From assembly GCA_018873245.2 (NCBI GenBank), contig JAEMBT020000003.1, positions 11,439,843 to 11,503,842 of the forward strand: DNA of 64,000 bases. The letters are read 5' to 3'. Of this stretch, positions 24,001 through 52,509 are shown piece by piece; position 1 is the stretch's first letter, and each line of letters starts with the position of its first letter. The notes below the pieces were generated by a model. It was not told the DNA's origin. It saw nothing but the letters and a program-made list of their open reading frames with translations, and searched no databases. Made by a program: the position numbers and the translations under genes. This DNA is from Archegozetes longisetosus. Lineage: Eukaryota; Arthropoda; Arachnida; Sarcoptiformes; Trhypochthoniidae.

Positions 24001-27000
24001 CGAAATAGTCTTTTTTGAAGAGTTTCTTTTCAAATTCTTTTTTGACTTATAAATTTGTGATGTTTTCCAAGAGAAAAATGTTCTGAAAAACCATAAAAGA
24101 GTCAGCCTTTGAACTACTTTTCTTTGAACCATTTTTCTCGGAAGAAAAATAGGTTTTTATTAAACAATATTTGAAGTTTCAGAAAAAAGTTTGTTAAGCA
24201 ACGAATAAAAAACAAAAGTCAAACCTCAAAATTACAAGTTTTCCAAAAAGGACTAAAAAAATGTTCGCAAAACAATTTTTCACACCTTATTGCAATTTAA
24301 TTTGGACTCACAGGTACTCAAACCTAAAGCCTTTTATACTGATATAATTTTGCTTTCTCTTACTCTGATCAATTGAATCGATAACTGATAAACTATTATG
24401 CACTATATATAACCTGAAAGGCTAACAACTGTACACTTTCTAAAAAATCGTTCTCTGATTCCTTTTCCTCATCCACTTTTAATCAACGCAATAATGTGAT
24501 AGCACGACATCGTTGCAATTACTTTCTTTTCCTAGTTTTTTATTCCATTACTTTTCTCTCTTACTCTTTACTAGGATTCTATCCTTTTTCTTCTATTTAC
24601 TCTTCTGTTTCTCTGCTTTATATTTTACTTTTACACTTCAAATTTTATCTATTGCTTACTCTCTTACTTCTAGTACAGTAGTTATTGTTGTATACAATAG
24701 ACGTTTGAGAATCGGTTAGAGTTTAGTACTTTTGAACCAATTACTGACCAGGAAAATAAGTTTTATATTCAAATTTTCGATTAATTTGTTCTCATAATGA
24801 TTGACCTCATAGTAAGGTCTCTGAGCTGTTGCGCTGTCCATTCTTTTAAATCTCCTATTTATCAAAGGCTAAGATTTTGATTTAAGTCCTCTATTCTTAC
24901 AATTACCGAATACTAATCTCACCTAATCGTCCATCAAAGCATTGGTCTCAATGTTTTTCTTAAGAGTTAACTTACAGAACAAGTCGCTATTTCTTATGTG
25001 ATGATCACATTTGAGTTTCAATGAAAACCAATTGTAGCGAACACTTAATACTCACTCCTATTTCTACTGCTTTTCTATCACTTTCTCCTTACTTCATGTC
25101 TTAACTCAAAGAAAATACTACTTCTCTTCTTATTCTACTACTTATATATTTTTTCTTTTTTTGCTCAGTCACTAAATCTGCGGAACTGATAATGAAATGA
25201 TATATTGTTCACAATAGTTGAACACATAAACCAAAATCAATTTGAGTTTCATTTTATATGGTTTTTCTGCTTCTGGCGATGTAATTGACAATAATAGTCT
25301 TTTTTTAGTTAAATATACTGAAGCATTAAGTCTCATCAACCGTTTCGTAGAGTGTTTATTTTCCAATAGATTTTCATTACACTTGCCTTGCGTCTACACC
25401 AAAAATAAAACTATTATTTTAATGATTTTCAGCAAATATTTTCAGAAATTGTTCTCAAAATATAGGTTACTTAATCTAAAGTTTTATGGAATATTATATT
25501 GACATTTGCTAAACTACTTTATTATCAGGTTGATTCAGCTACGTTCGATTATTTTGCCTATGTACAAAAGATTCCTATTGTATAAATTTATAGTATATAT
25601 TAATTTGACTAAGCTAATTTTATACTTCAATTTTACATAAAGTTCTCAGAGTGTGATTAAGTCGAGTTCTATCTATCTATAGATGGATTTTGCGTTTTAA
25701 GTTCTGAACTTACCAATTAATTAAGCTTTGTTTTAAAACTGTATAGTGAACGATTAGTAGTTTAAAATTGAGATCCAGTCAAAGATGATAATTCGAATCT
25801 AGATAAACAAAATGAGCCGCCCATTATTTTCTCAAACTAACTTTATATCTTAAATAAGGAAAGTATTAATTAATTACAGTTTGCATTTCGAACAGATTCA
25901 ACAACTTTTATACTTTTTGTTGTATCAAAGGTAATGTATGATTAAATTTTCACAGTTGTACTCACTTCGAACCCTATGTGTGCTAATCTTACGACATGTG
26001 ATAAAATGATTTGTCAAATATGACAAGATCTGGTCAAATGAAAGTCTAAAGAGTATTCTCTATATTCCTATAAGATAAACTATTATTATGTGACAAAAAC
26101 TTTTATATTAGTAGAAAGAAATATTTAGTTTTATGCCTTCAAAACATTTATACATCTTTCATAACTTTATTTATCGACGGAAAATGCTTAATATTATTTT
26201 AATTATATATTCCAACCTCAATATAATTGACACGCATTTTGACTTAAATACTGAATAAAAGACAATAGGATATAGACAGCTCTATTGAATGGACGAGTGC
26301 CACCAACAGCCCAAACTATAATATGCATTAAAATAGTAGTAAAATGCATTTTATATATGCTCGTGCCTCCAATTTTTCATACCATTCTCATCAATCATAT
26401 TGAACATTCATCTCGTGTCAACTTTATTTTTAAATAACTTCTTTGTATTCCTGAAAGAACGAACCATTTTTGATGCATTACTGTAGGAAAAAGTGCAGTT
26501 TATGTGTAACTACTGTTTTATTTTAATTATTACTTTCATCTTCAATAAAATAGTTTACACGAAGTGAACAGAAGTTGTTGAGTAAAGTAATAAAATTAAT
26601 CTTTTTTCGATGTAACAGTCGAGTAGTGACAAAATTTGTCTTTATTTATCATATCATACATCAGTATTATTCAAACCGGAATATATTTAATACTAGTTCA
26701 AAAACAAATCTAAGTTTAACAAACTCTTTAAGAGGCTTTTAATTTAATTTTCACTAGTAATTCATGAGTCAATGACAATTTGATTGAAAACGGCTCCAGA
26801 GCTTACAAATTTTCAATCTAAAAGTTTAGATGAATTGAGTCTTTAAGTAAAAATACGGTTTGAATGGAAAACTGATTGGTGTTTGGAGAAAAATGATTAA
26901 AAATGCGTAACACTTACTGCTAACTATGGTATGGAAACCTAATTTCTCTATTTCATTTATAATCAATTTGTTAATATTAGAATAGATGTGAGTCAAAAAT

Positions 27001-28630
27001 GCAGTCACACTAAACTTAAACCTAGCTTTCAATTAGAGGCTATCCTTATTATATTAAAGTGTTGGTTGTATTTTAATTAATTTTATCCGCGAAGCATTAT
27101 TCCTATGTTTATGTTGGGCTCTAATACCAATTAAGTGTTTGTTAGCATTTTGGCTGCCTCTACAATTTCAATAGAGACATATAATACAATTTTCAGGAGT
27201 GATGCCTGACTTAGTGCTATGGAAATGGTCTGTTCAGTCTATGGCTTATCTTGAGGGTGACTAGAATATCCGATTATTTCAATATGGTTTTGCTCACTCC
27301 ACAAAATCATTTAATATATTATTTTCGTATGAAATACGCGATAAATCAATAACTTACTTATTATTTGTTTGATTTTCTGTAGATGTTTCATTATTCTCTT
27401 TCTCTAATTTATTTTGAATTATGCATAAAATCGCAGCTTCGAGATATACACGTAATTTTAGTTTAAGTTCGTCATGTCTTACACACTTGTATTGTTGAGA
27501 TTTCAATATTTACACAAATAATTTGAATTGACTCTTCAAATTAAAGTATTGCTGACTCGTTCTAACAAAAATGCATTAAAATCTGTCGCTCGATAATGCA
27601 ATTATGCAAGATAAATTTTTAGACAAGAGCATTGTTAAACAAATTTTAATATGATTCTGAGTCTAATATTTCTATTATCTGAGTACTTATTGTTTATGCT
27701 TTCCTTCAAATCAATATTTTGATCTTAAAGAATTGAAAATTAGCGCACAAGACAAAATCTGGAAAAATGTACAAAGTAAAACTAAGATCTAATGCACAAA
27801 ATCCAGGCCAATCACCAGATGTTAAGCTCTCGTATTCACCCTATTTAAGCACTAATCCTCTTTCAACCTATCTCTCAACCGCTTTTAAAAAGTTTATTTA
27901 CTTAACACTTATTTTTAATATGAAGTGATGTCAAATCTCTAAGTACCGGATGTCTAGCTATGAGATATTTATATTTTGCTTGTAATTAAAGAAAACTTTT
28001 ATTATCTGTTGTTTTAAACTGTTTTCAGAGATAATTGAAGTTTAATTTTGAGACCAAAGCAAAGTAGAACATATTGCACATCACCTAAAAGTCAATGAGA
28101 AAATGTTTAGACAGAATACAATTAAAAATGAATCTATAATTGATTTGAAAAAAGCTTTGAGAGTCTGTTTAACTGAGTTAAAATGAATACAAACTCATAT
28201 AACTTCGTTGAACATTTAATTTATTGCTGAAAAACTTCAATTAACGAAACCATATTTTAAGGTGAGATGTTTTTGACTGCTATCCAATATTAAACATCTC
28301 CTCTGTTGATGTAAATTGAAATTAGCATAAAACAAATTGAAATACAATAGTATAGGAAAAATTGGGCGTAAATCTGATGAGGCATTCTGGAAACTGAGCT
28401 CAGGTGCAGAACACTACTTGTGATCAGCGATACATAACACTAATAATCTAACAATTGAGCGTTACGTTAGCTATAATTTAATAGTAATTTTAAGTGCAAT
28501 ATGTGTTCGGCCTATCATCACATGAGACTGACACAAAAAACAGAGCTCTCCAGTAATAAACTTGAAAATACAACAACTCCTATTATTTTCAGTAACAATC
28601 CCTAACTCTAAACATATATCCACTACAACT
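21051..28630. other. Long non-coding region
   Basis: Over 7 kb without a recognisable exon. Pyrimidine-rich patches at about 24430-24690 and 25040-25150 produce hydrophobic open frames that are composition artefacts. A near-palindrome, ATGCATTAAAATAGTAGTAA followed by AATGCAT, lies near 26323. Confidence 0.45.
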
Positions 28631-28637
28631 AACTTAC

Positions 28638-28860
28638 CATTAACTATAAGCGGGAGTTTCTCTCAGCATTACTCATCAGCTTTAGTTCGCTCTCTCTTTT
28701 AGACTATCTGGAGATTTATTTATTATTAATGGCTTAACGGGAAACGAGTGGTTCGTTCGCAGAGAGACTTTTTCGCCGCATTTTTTCTCTTTGTTGTTAC
28801 GAAAACCTACACAACACTATTGTCCCAAAGGAGCCTTAATTCTACGCTCTTAATATTGGA
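28638..28860 (-). other. GC-rich block, possible minus-strand 5' exon
   Basis: This block is clearly less AT-rich than its surroundings. On the minus strand it ends at a consensus-like donor (ATG then GTAAGT; GT at 28637-28636). It could be a non-coding or start-codon-bearing first exon of a gene whose other exons lie to the left, but no partner exon was recognised. A GTTGCCACCTT motif follows at 28861. Speculative. Confidence 0.22.
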
Positions 28861-31800
28861 GTTGCCACCTTAGACTGAAAAAAATTTCATAAATAATCAC
28901 TAATAATGTCCTTTTATTTTTAGGTTTGCAGGTCCAACTCTAAATTTTCGAACATATTGCTGAATCAAGTCTAGAAATCGAGTCTTATTAGTTTTCAGTC
29001 TCACTATGACAAAATGCTAGAAAATTGTCTTCCAAAATTTCATTAGGAATCACTTACCTATTAAAGTTTGCAATTTCAATACATTGATTCTGTGTCAGAA
29101 ACTAAGTTGAGGCGCAAAACCTTAAGATTTTACATTCGAAGTAAATCATTATTCTTGAGCAGACAGAAATTTCTAAAAATTTCGATATTCAAAATTAAAT
29201 CCAGAGGAGACAATCCTGGCAGCCTTACTCTCTATTTATATACGGATTGAGATCTGGAACCCCTCTCTCCATATTATGAATTCAGAGCCGATACTGTATT
29301 CAATATTTCCCTATTATTGTGGCGAACATTTTTTCGGACGATTTCACAATATTTTGCAACCATTTTCTGTAGATTTAATGCATAACATATTGTATTTATT
29401 TAGAGGAAATTCACTGGAAATTATTGTCATTCAATTCAATCAATACAGTAGTGGTCGTTGTAGTACTTGTAGTCCATTAATGGTTTTCACGAAACAGTTC
29501 AGTTACTCTTATTTTGTGAAAGTAAATAACTTTTTACTTTATTGCGCGTGCAAATGGTTTAGCACTGCGAACATATTTATCAATAAGATTTTTGCTGTTT
29601 TCCAATCGGACTGACTCTTAGTTGTTTTAGGTCTGCTTTCGATCAAAATTTGATTATTCCTTTCCTTCTTTGAACTAATTGTTAAGCAAAGCAATAATCC
29701 ACTTTGAGAAACGAATAAGATGTTTCAAACATTTGTTTCACTCAAAGCTTATTAAATCAAACATATAAACATTTTGGGTCCTGAGAATAAAGTCTGAAAC
29801 CTTATCGTGGATTATTTAAGTTAAGCTTTAGTTTAGTTACAAACAAATATTCATTTATTTCTCGAAATCAGTAAAAGTTTTATATAATAATAAAATTTAT
29901 ATACTTTTAATTAGTACACAAACTATTTAGTGGATGAGTGTTTTTGGAAAATTTCATAACTTTTTACAAAAAAGAGGTGACAAAATGATGGTTTTATGAC
30001 TCGATACAACACAAAAATTTGAATCCAAATATTGTTTCTTTAGATAACATTATTAAATACATTGCTTTTTAAATGATTTTAATATATGATTTCTCTGTCA
30101 TTATTCTTATGTTAGTGTGTGTTATGTCACAAGTTTTTATTACTTATATCAATACACATTATATATACTTGTTTTACATTTGCGTCAAATGCATTCGTTT
30201 CGAGCCTTAACATAATTATAGTCCCTATAATTTGATTTGCTCTTATAATTTGTGGTTTGAAAAAGTACTCTCTCGCTCTCCATTTCATACATAGTCTATT
30301 TTTAATAACAGTCAACACTAATAATTATTTCTTCAATTTAATCAAGTTTCGAAAAGTTTAGTCAATTTTGAAAATCAAGTTTAATTAAGTTTTTAAATGT
30401 TGAACATTCTGTTAAATAAATTTAGAAGCGATTAAACGAACGAACGGAGACAAAACTTTATTAGTTTACAAGCAGTTTTCGATTTTGAGTTTGAGTTAAT
30501 CTTAGATTTTGTTAACAGCACTTAAACTATTGCTGTCTTTCACAAGTATTATCTTAAGAATAGATAATCATTTTGTCAATACAAGTATTTGTGAGCCGAA
30601 CAAATTAAAAAAATCTATAAGTAGTGGCACTTGTGAGCAAATAGTTTTTGCAACTGATAAAAAGAGTCACTAATTTGGTGTCTTATCCATTGTTGCGTAT
30701 TATAGGAGAAACGAGAGAATGAATTGAGTGAAGGATGAGATGAGAGCGAAGTTAGAGATAGAGTATAAGTAAGACAACTGAGAAATAGCATCGAATCGAC
30801 TCATTTGGAGGCTAATGAATGCCAGAAGAATTAGTTATTTGTACTGAAAGAACATCCCTTTATGCCAGAGAGAAAGATAACTGTTTTTTCTGTAGATGAC
30901 ACTCACTATGACTTCATTAGTGTTTTACCCTGAGCCCTATTACGATATAAACTTCTTTTCCCTAAGCTATTAATTTGAAGTTTTTCTATTTTTTCATTAG
31001 GCTTTAAACGTGTATTTATTTTGGCATTTTGTTGCCATTCAGTCATAAATAATATAATTAATAGTTTTTATGCGTAATCATCGATTAAGTAATTATTTTC
31101 CATTAAGTGTAGTAAAAGATTTGGTTTTTAAATGAATTTTCTCTCTGGGGATAAAATGTTCGCAGATACCAAGAAAAATGTTCTCTTAATTGATTCATAA
31201 GATTGAGAGATAAAAAGTTCACTCATTTTATTCTTCATATAACTATTTGTAAACACGATTATTAATAGAAGATCAGGAATTAAATTATTGTCTTATTTGC
31301 AAAACTAAGCTCAACATTAATTTATCGGCTCTTAACAGACTTAATACTCGTTCATACAAATGTCTATACTATTTCTCTATTTCCAAACACTCTTTACTTT
31401 GACTGGGTTGCATCTAAGCACAAATCTATTGATAAGCTGAAGGGAAGGAGAGAGTCAGACAAGAGAGCCGACAATGAGTGCCAGTATTTAGTTGTTCAAC
31501 GGAATCGGAGAGAAATAATATGAGAAATAAAGCAAAAGGAGTACAGATCAGACTAAATAGTGATGAGAATAAGGAGTCAAATAGAAAAGAGAGTGCTATT
31601 AGGAAAGAGCAGTTTTTCTCGCACTCTGTATTCCAGTTTAGATAAAACAAATGAGCCAATCGATTGATGAGTTGACGGATTTCCACGACCGCTAACGTGA
31701 GGCCATCAAAATAAGCACTTTTCTCCATGTTCTCCCATATTATTCCCTCTTTTACTTCAATCTATTTTAACTAAATTTTGTCTCCTATCTATTGAAAAGT

Positions 31801-33504
31801 TCTTTATTGTGTGTTAGCCTTAATGTAGAATTTTTTTCTTATTTTGTTGTTCGACTTTTAATTTTTAGTTCATTTGACGATCAAATTTCTCGTGGGACTA
31901 GAATTTTGCGCGTCACAAGTAAATGCGATTTTGACGTATAAATAAAGTGCATAATTATGTTTTACTTCTATCACTGTTTTTACTTATTTTCCGCTCTTCA
32001 ATATAAAGTGTGTCTTAAGCCAAATCACCGGTACTTCAAAAAAAATCTCGTTAACGACTGATTTTAATACTGTGCAAACTTTTTAACACTTTTAAATTTC
32101 AAAAATTGATAGCTCTTATCAGGTTTTCAGCGAAACTGTGACTTAGAATTTGTATTTTTAATTGTAGACATGATGATTATTTACATTTATTTAAATTTAT
32201 AAGTTAATGTTAGAGAACATTTTTGGTAATTTCAGAGAACAAATTTCTCTCGTGTAGTGATCATTTTTTCACGTTTAACAAGAATTTTTGGAAGCATTCA
32301 AAAGTATTTTTGTCGTAAATTTATTTACATAGCAGTATATCATTAACTGCATATAATTTTTTTATTCATTTATTAGTATTAAAAATTTGTATTACTTTTT
32401 AAGTCCGTTTTTGCGATGAAACTCATCAAAGTTATTATAAATTGTTATTAGTTTTTTGTTTAAATGACTTTTGTGAAACCTCACTCCACGACTAGTTATC
32501 CAAAGTTTGTGCATTTTGATGACTGTTAGTTCAAAACAGTATTCTTGTTGTGAAACCAATATTTCTTCTCACACTTCATGAATATTTTAATCCCAAGAAC
32601 AGCACAATTGTGAACACAATACTAATTAAATGAAAGTCGTTTTGCGCTAAAACACCATTATTTAACAGAGCGTTCTCTGTATAGGCAAAAAAGATAAGAG
32701 ATAAAAGTTTCAGGTACAAACAAAAACTACAATATACATTAAATATGAACAAAAAAATTATAATGTATTAAAAGATCAAAACATCGCATCATTATTTGTT
32801 CTCTTAAATTGGATTATAGAGAAAGTGGACTAAGAATATACAACTTTTTCTTTATGAACAGCTGCGAGAATCACTTTTTCTCTAAATTGTTTGCTTTTCA
32901 AAAAGTTCTAAAGTATAAATGGATGGCAAGTCAGTTAAGTTAAGAGAACAATGAAGAAAAAGTTTTGAAAATTTAGCACATTTCTTCAGTTTTGTTTTTC
33001 TATGTTCAGGAGTCATGTCTAAGCTGCTTAAGAGATATTTTTAGAGTTTCTGGTCAGCATACTTTCTCTTTTCTTATATTCGAACCTTGTTCAACGAATA
33101 CTAATTAAGATATTGCACAACAATCCTTATTTCAAATATCAAATCAATTCTTCAATTAAGTTAATTTTAGGAATTATGAATTTCAAATAGTATAAGATAA
33201 AATTTTTGAAACATTATATTAGAAAATTTGCGTAAAAGTTGACTAATTAATCGACGAAATATCTGCTATTCCTTAATTATAAAGTTGAACAGTTATTTTT
33301 AATCTCGATGGGGCTAGTTCATCATTCATTTAATTAATCAGCTTGCTTTAATGAACTTCTAGATTGACAATTTTTTATAGTTTATAAAAATCTTATTTTT
33401 CTATTAACTGGGTTTCAATCACTATGAAACAGTATTATTGATATCGAATTTTGATTAGAGGTGACCAAAATTGAAAGTTTAAATGAGGAGATGAAGTAAT
33501 TTAA
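28861..33504. other. Non-coding region downstream of the Beat-like gene
   Basis: No recognised coding exon. An open plus-strand frame at 29276-29614 (112 codons, Cys-rich in the middle) is unrecognised. A purine-rich tract lies at about 30700-30790. A minus-strand frame at 31426-31728 was examined as a possible last Beat exon, but it lacks a convincing acceptor. A terminal exon of the Beat-like gene may be hidden here. Confidence 0.4.
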
Positions 33505-48772
<15,268 letters not shown>

Positions 48773-49500
48773 ATCTAAAAATTAGTATTCAATTTACGAA
48801 GAATTCCAGCAGAACTTAATTAATGAATTACTTGCGAGGAAACAATCTTATATTAGAATTTATTTATCAGGAGATGGTGTCATTAGTGATAAAAGCAAAC
48901 TTTTTCTCATCTTTTCATTCGAGTATTCACTCAATAAGCAGTAAAAGTGTAACATATATAACAGATGTTGATATTTATTCAAACAACAAGACTGAAAATA
49001 AGGTGAATATAACTGTTATTTATATAAGATACTATAGCGAAGGTGTTACTCAATTATTAGTTCGTATGTACAGCACAAAACTTGTCACTCAAAAAAGAGA
49101 AATTTTTCCACTAGTTATTCATATAATACATGTATATTTAGTACTTGTTAAAAACTGAAAGCACTCAAAACATTATAACCAGTACTAAGAGTTAGTCGAA
49201 CGAAGACTGAGAGCTAGAGACCAAGTTCTGACTTCGAATCAGGATGAGATGTGCAGAAGAGTAGCAGTTTGTTTTGCAGCACTAAACATTTCAACTCATG
49301 TTTCTGCTGATGCCCGGCTATGATTGTATGTGAAACTGAACGCCACTTTTGCATTTAGCACACTATCTATCGTATACTCTCTATCTCTCTCTTTCTCTGT
49401 TTCCCAAACTCTCACTCTAGTACTCATTCTCTTCAGTCTCAGTCTATCGCATTCCCACTCCCACTGACATCCAGTGCTGCGCCGATCTCTACATACGGTT
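48773..49500 (-). promoter_or_regulatory. Candidate 5'UTR and promoter of the Beat-like gene
   Basis: Directly upstream of the signal-peptide exon. The part nearest the ATG is AT-rich. About 49190-49500 is markedly richer in G+C and, on the minus strand, contains GAGA-type tracts and several TCAGT initiator-like motifs (for example GCGTTCAGTTTC). No TATA box was settled on. The start site cannot be fixed from sequence. Confidence 0.35.
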
Positions 49501-49883
49501 GCCAGATTTCAACGGACATAAGCAGGATAAAAATTTTAAGAGAAAATCATGGTGAAGATTTCCTTTAATAAAACTGCAAGATTTTAATTTATCGAGACTT
49601 GACTTACTTTCTAAGAACTTTGAAGATATAAATTACGTTCAAAGAAAATTTTTAAAAATTTATTATGTTTCAAATTTAATTGAGAAATTATATCATAATA
49701 ATCTTTGCTCAGAATTCATTTTAGTGATTTTTTAATCTAATTTCCGAAAAAATAATTAAATCTTCAGATTGTTTTCAATTATTCCTTTAAAAATGGGATA
49801 AATAATCCCCAATTCGAGCAGAATCTGAGAGAAGGAAGGGATTACGTAAATTCAGGAATCTTTTATATGTGGGTACGGCAACC
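49498..49883. mobile_element. Possible small element bounded by GGTTGCC / GGCAACC
   Basis: GGTTGCC (49498-49504) and its reverse complement GGCAACC (49877-49883) bound 386 bp of AT-rich sequence that separates two C/T-rich blocks. The arms are only 7 bp and no clear target duplication is visible, so this is tentative. Confidence 0.25.
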
Positions 49884-51991
49884 ATATCTTTATATAACTG
49901 CTGGTATACTCTAGCAGTACTCGACTCTCACTTTTCTCTATACTCTCTTTTCGATTGAACGCATATTTCTATACTTTTGTATAACTTTTATATATAATTT
50001 ATTGATCTTTTATTTTTCTGGTGAAATATTCGATGAAATATTTCGTCGTAAATACTTTCACAATAATTGTGTGCATCTCTTGTATATAATTTTCTTTTAA
50101 TTAGGTTTACATTTTTGTAAAGCTTTTTGATGGATCGGTTTCACACAATAGTAAAGTAGAAATTCTTAGCTTGCGTAAAAATCTGAACTATTTTTATTGA
50201 AAAATCAAGCTTTACTTAAATAGTACTTTTCGAGGAAAATCATTCATAAAGTCAACAAAGTCTGGTTCTTTCTTAAATTTTCAAGTATTAATCGATGAGA
50301 GTCTTCATAAATCTTGACTTATCTAGTGGACAAATTCAAATAATATTCAAAAATATTTTCCCGGAAATTCAGTTCAAAATAAGATATTTAATTTTCATTT
50401 GATCAGAATTCAAACTCTAAACATTTTTCTTAAATAATAGAATTTATTTTTCTAATTTAACAAAAAGCAACATAACTTACTCCACACCTAGCTATCAATC
50501 TAACTGGTCAAATAAAAAAACATTGAAAAAGAAAAATTTTTTACTCTAATATAAATTTATTTGAGCTTCATATTAAGGTTCAAAAGATAATCCAATTTTT
50601 CCTCGAGAAATACCCAAACGTTTTGCGAGAAAGGAAAAAGAAAAAATTGTCTGTCATTTTCAGCATAAGTCAAAGTTTTGTTCCTTCAAACAGATAAAAC
50701 AATGGCTTAAACACACATAAAACTCAACTAAAGCTCGAAACATCCAATTTTATTGTACAGTAAGCGTGAAAATTCCATTTGGTCACTCAATCAAACAGCA
50801 ATTTAATTTTGAAATGTGAACTTGATCTCAAAGTCAACAGTTATTTTAATATAAATTGACTTTTCCTTCAGAAAGATATAGAAAATAATATTCTAAAGTT
50901 ATCAAAAGTAATATAATAATGGAGATGAAGTATAAATGCCTAAATATTTATAAGGTTTACTGAATATCTTACATATTGCGCAAAACTTCACGAATAGTTA
51001 TAAGGAAAACTTGAGAGTTAAAAACTTTCTATCATTTCTTAAGAATTATTGAGTAAGCAAAATGCTTATCTATCAATTAATGCTTTTTAATTTACTTAAG
51101 TATTAGAGGCAAATAAAAAAAGTTAGAAAATAATTATCAAAATGGATAACTTTTCGTAAAGGTTTTAGTAATTCTCTGTTGAGATAATTTTTCAAGAAAA
51201 TTATTGTGTCATTACTTAAAGCAATACTTATCCTCGTAACTTTCAGCAAAACACTAGAAATAATAGAATCAGCAGTAATTTGAGCAATTTTTATCCAAAA
51301 CCTTATTTATTTGGAGACTGCAAAACAATTAGATTTGTCATATCATATTATATGATAAGTTGTACCACGAATAATGTGCGCAACAGAAGGGGCGATAATT
51401 TTCATATTTAATAAAATTAACTTGGGATTTGTCAACTTAATTAGCAATAGGATTATAGCATATTTTAGCCTTAGTTTCTGTTATTTTTATTTATTAAGTT
51501 CATATTAGTATAATATTAGTGGAATTGTTTCTCCAAATTGCGATATCGCTCGCTCTGCTTATAAGCACCAGAGCTAAAGAGCTGTATTTAGTATTCGGTT
51601 ACAGACAATTCTCAGCACAAGTTGAAGAATCTAGTTTTAACGAACAAACTTTCGAGGTGAAATTTTTATTTTTTTCCAAAGCGTATCAAATGATTGAGTT
51701 CTCAATGGTTTTCTTGAAACAGATTTTTTTTACATTAAATAAAAAATTTTTGAAATAATTTTTTTATAAATGTTGAAATTTAATTTAGACTTGTTTGTAC
51801 TTCACCCTTTTTATCTTTCTCGCTTTAAAGATTTTTAGCGTCTAGGTTATGCGTTTTGGAAATAATTCAGTATTCCTTTGAAAAGCATGGTGAAATTTTT
51901 TGTGCATTGTTTAATCTTTCAAAACTGATGAAATTGCTTAAAACGTCTGTCTTTTGGAAGAAAGAAATTGGTAGTCAACTGATTCTAACAC
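49884..51991. other. Non-coding region
   Basis: AT-rich. An open plus-strand frame at 51519-51758 starts with a hydrophobic run (LFLQIAISLALLIS) that could mimic a signal peptide, but nothing supports a gene. Confidence 0.45.
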
Positions 51992-52509
51992 AGCTATTCT
52001 AAAGAACTTATTCATAGTAAAATTGAAGATTTTATGAGTCGCATCACTAGATAGCTCAAAATATGGTTCCATTCCTGAGAATTAGTTAATGCATTGATCA
52101 TAAAAAGATAGTGTTTTAATATTTATAATCATTAAAACGAACAATGAATTTTATGTTACAATTTGAAAGATTTTCAACGTATCAAAAAAAAATTTTAGAA
52201 AATCGAAAAATTAATTCTAATAGAGGTTAGAACACAAGTTTTAAATATATTTATTTTTGCAAACAATTATAACTTCTGTTCGGATTAATTTTTCGATTTT
52301 TTAAACTTTCTCTTTTGATACGTTGAATATTTTCAAATTGTAACATAAATTTCATTGTTTGTTTTAATGATCAGAAATATTGAAACACTATCTCATTTAT
52401 GATCGGTTCATGAACTAATTCTCAGGAATGGAATCATATTTTGAGCTATCTAGTAATGTGACTCATAAAATGTTCAATTTTTTAAATGAATAAATTGTTC
52501 AAAATAGCT
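51992..52509. mobile_element. Long hairpin element (about 520 bp palindrome)
   Basis: The two halves are reverse complements of each other with modest divergence. The left arm carries AGCTATTCTAAAGAAC, TTTTATGAGTCGCATCACTA, GATAGCTCAAAATATGG, CCATTCCTGAGAATTAGTT and ACGTATCAAAA. The right arm carries the same in reverse order on the other strand (for example GGAATCATATTTTGAGCTAT and AGTAATGTGACTCATAAAA). Each arm is about 230 bp around a short centre near 52240. It has no coding capacity. It is a foldback MITE or an inverted duplication. Confidence 0.8.

Noticed and set aside
24496-24719. Overlapping hydrophobic open frames resembling membrane proteins.
   Set aside because: Pyrimidine-rich DNA codes for Leu, Phe and Ser in any frame. 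There is no receptor motif.
29276-29614. 112-codon plus-strand open frame with several cysteines.
   Set aside because: Examined for receptor, lipase and monooxygenase motifs and none was convincing. Left unassigned.
31426-31728. Minus-strand frame with a hydrophobic stretch, considered as a terminal Beat exon with a membrane anchor.
   Set aside because: No acceptor site in the needed phase and no similarity to Beat C-termini. Composition explains the hydrophobic run.
48823-49158. Plus-strand open frame opposite the Beat-like 5' region.
   Set aside because: Overlaps the presumed 5'UTR on the other strand, has no domain and an AT-biased composition.
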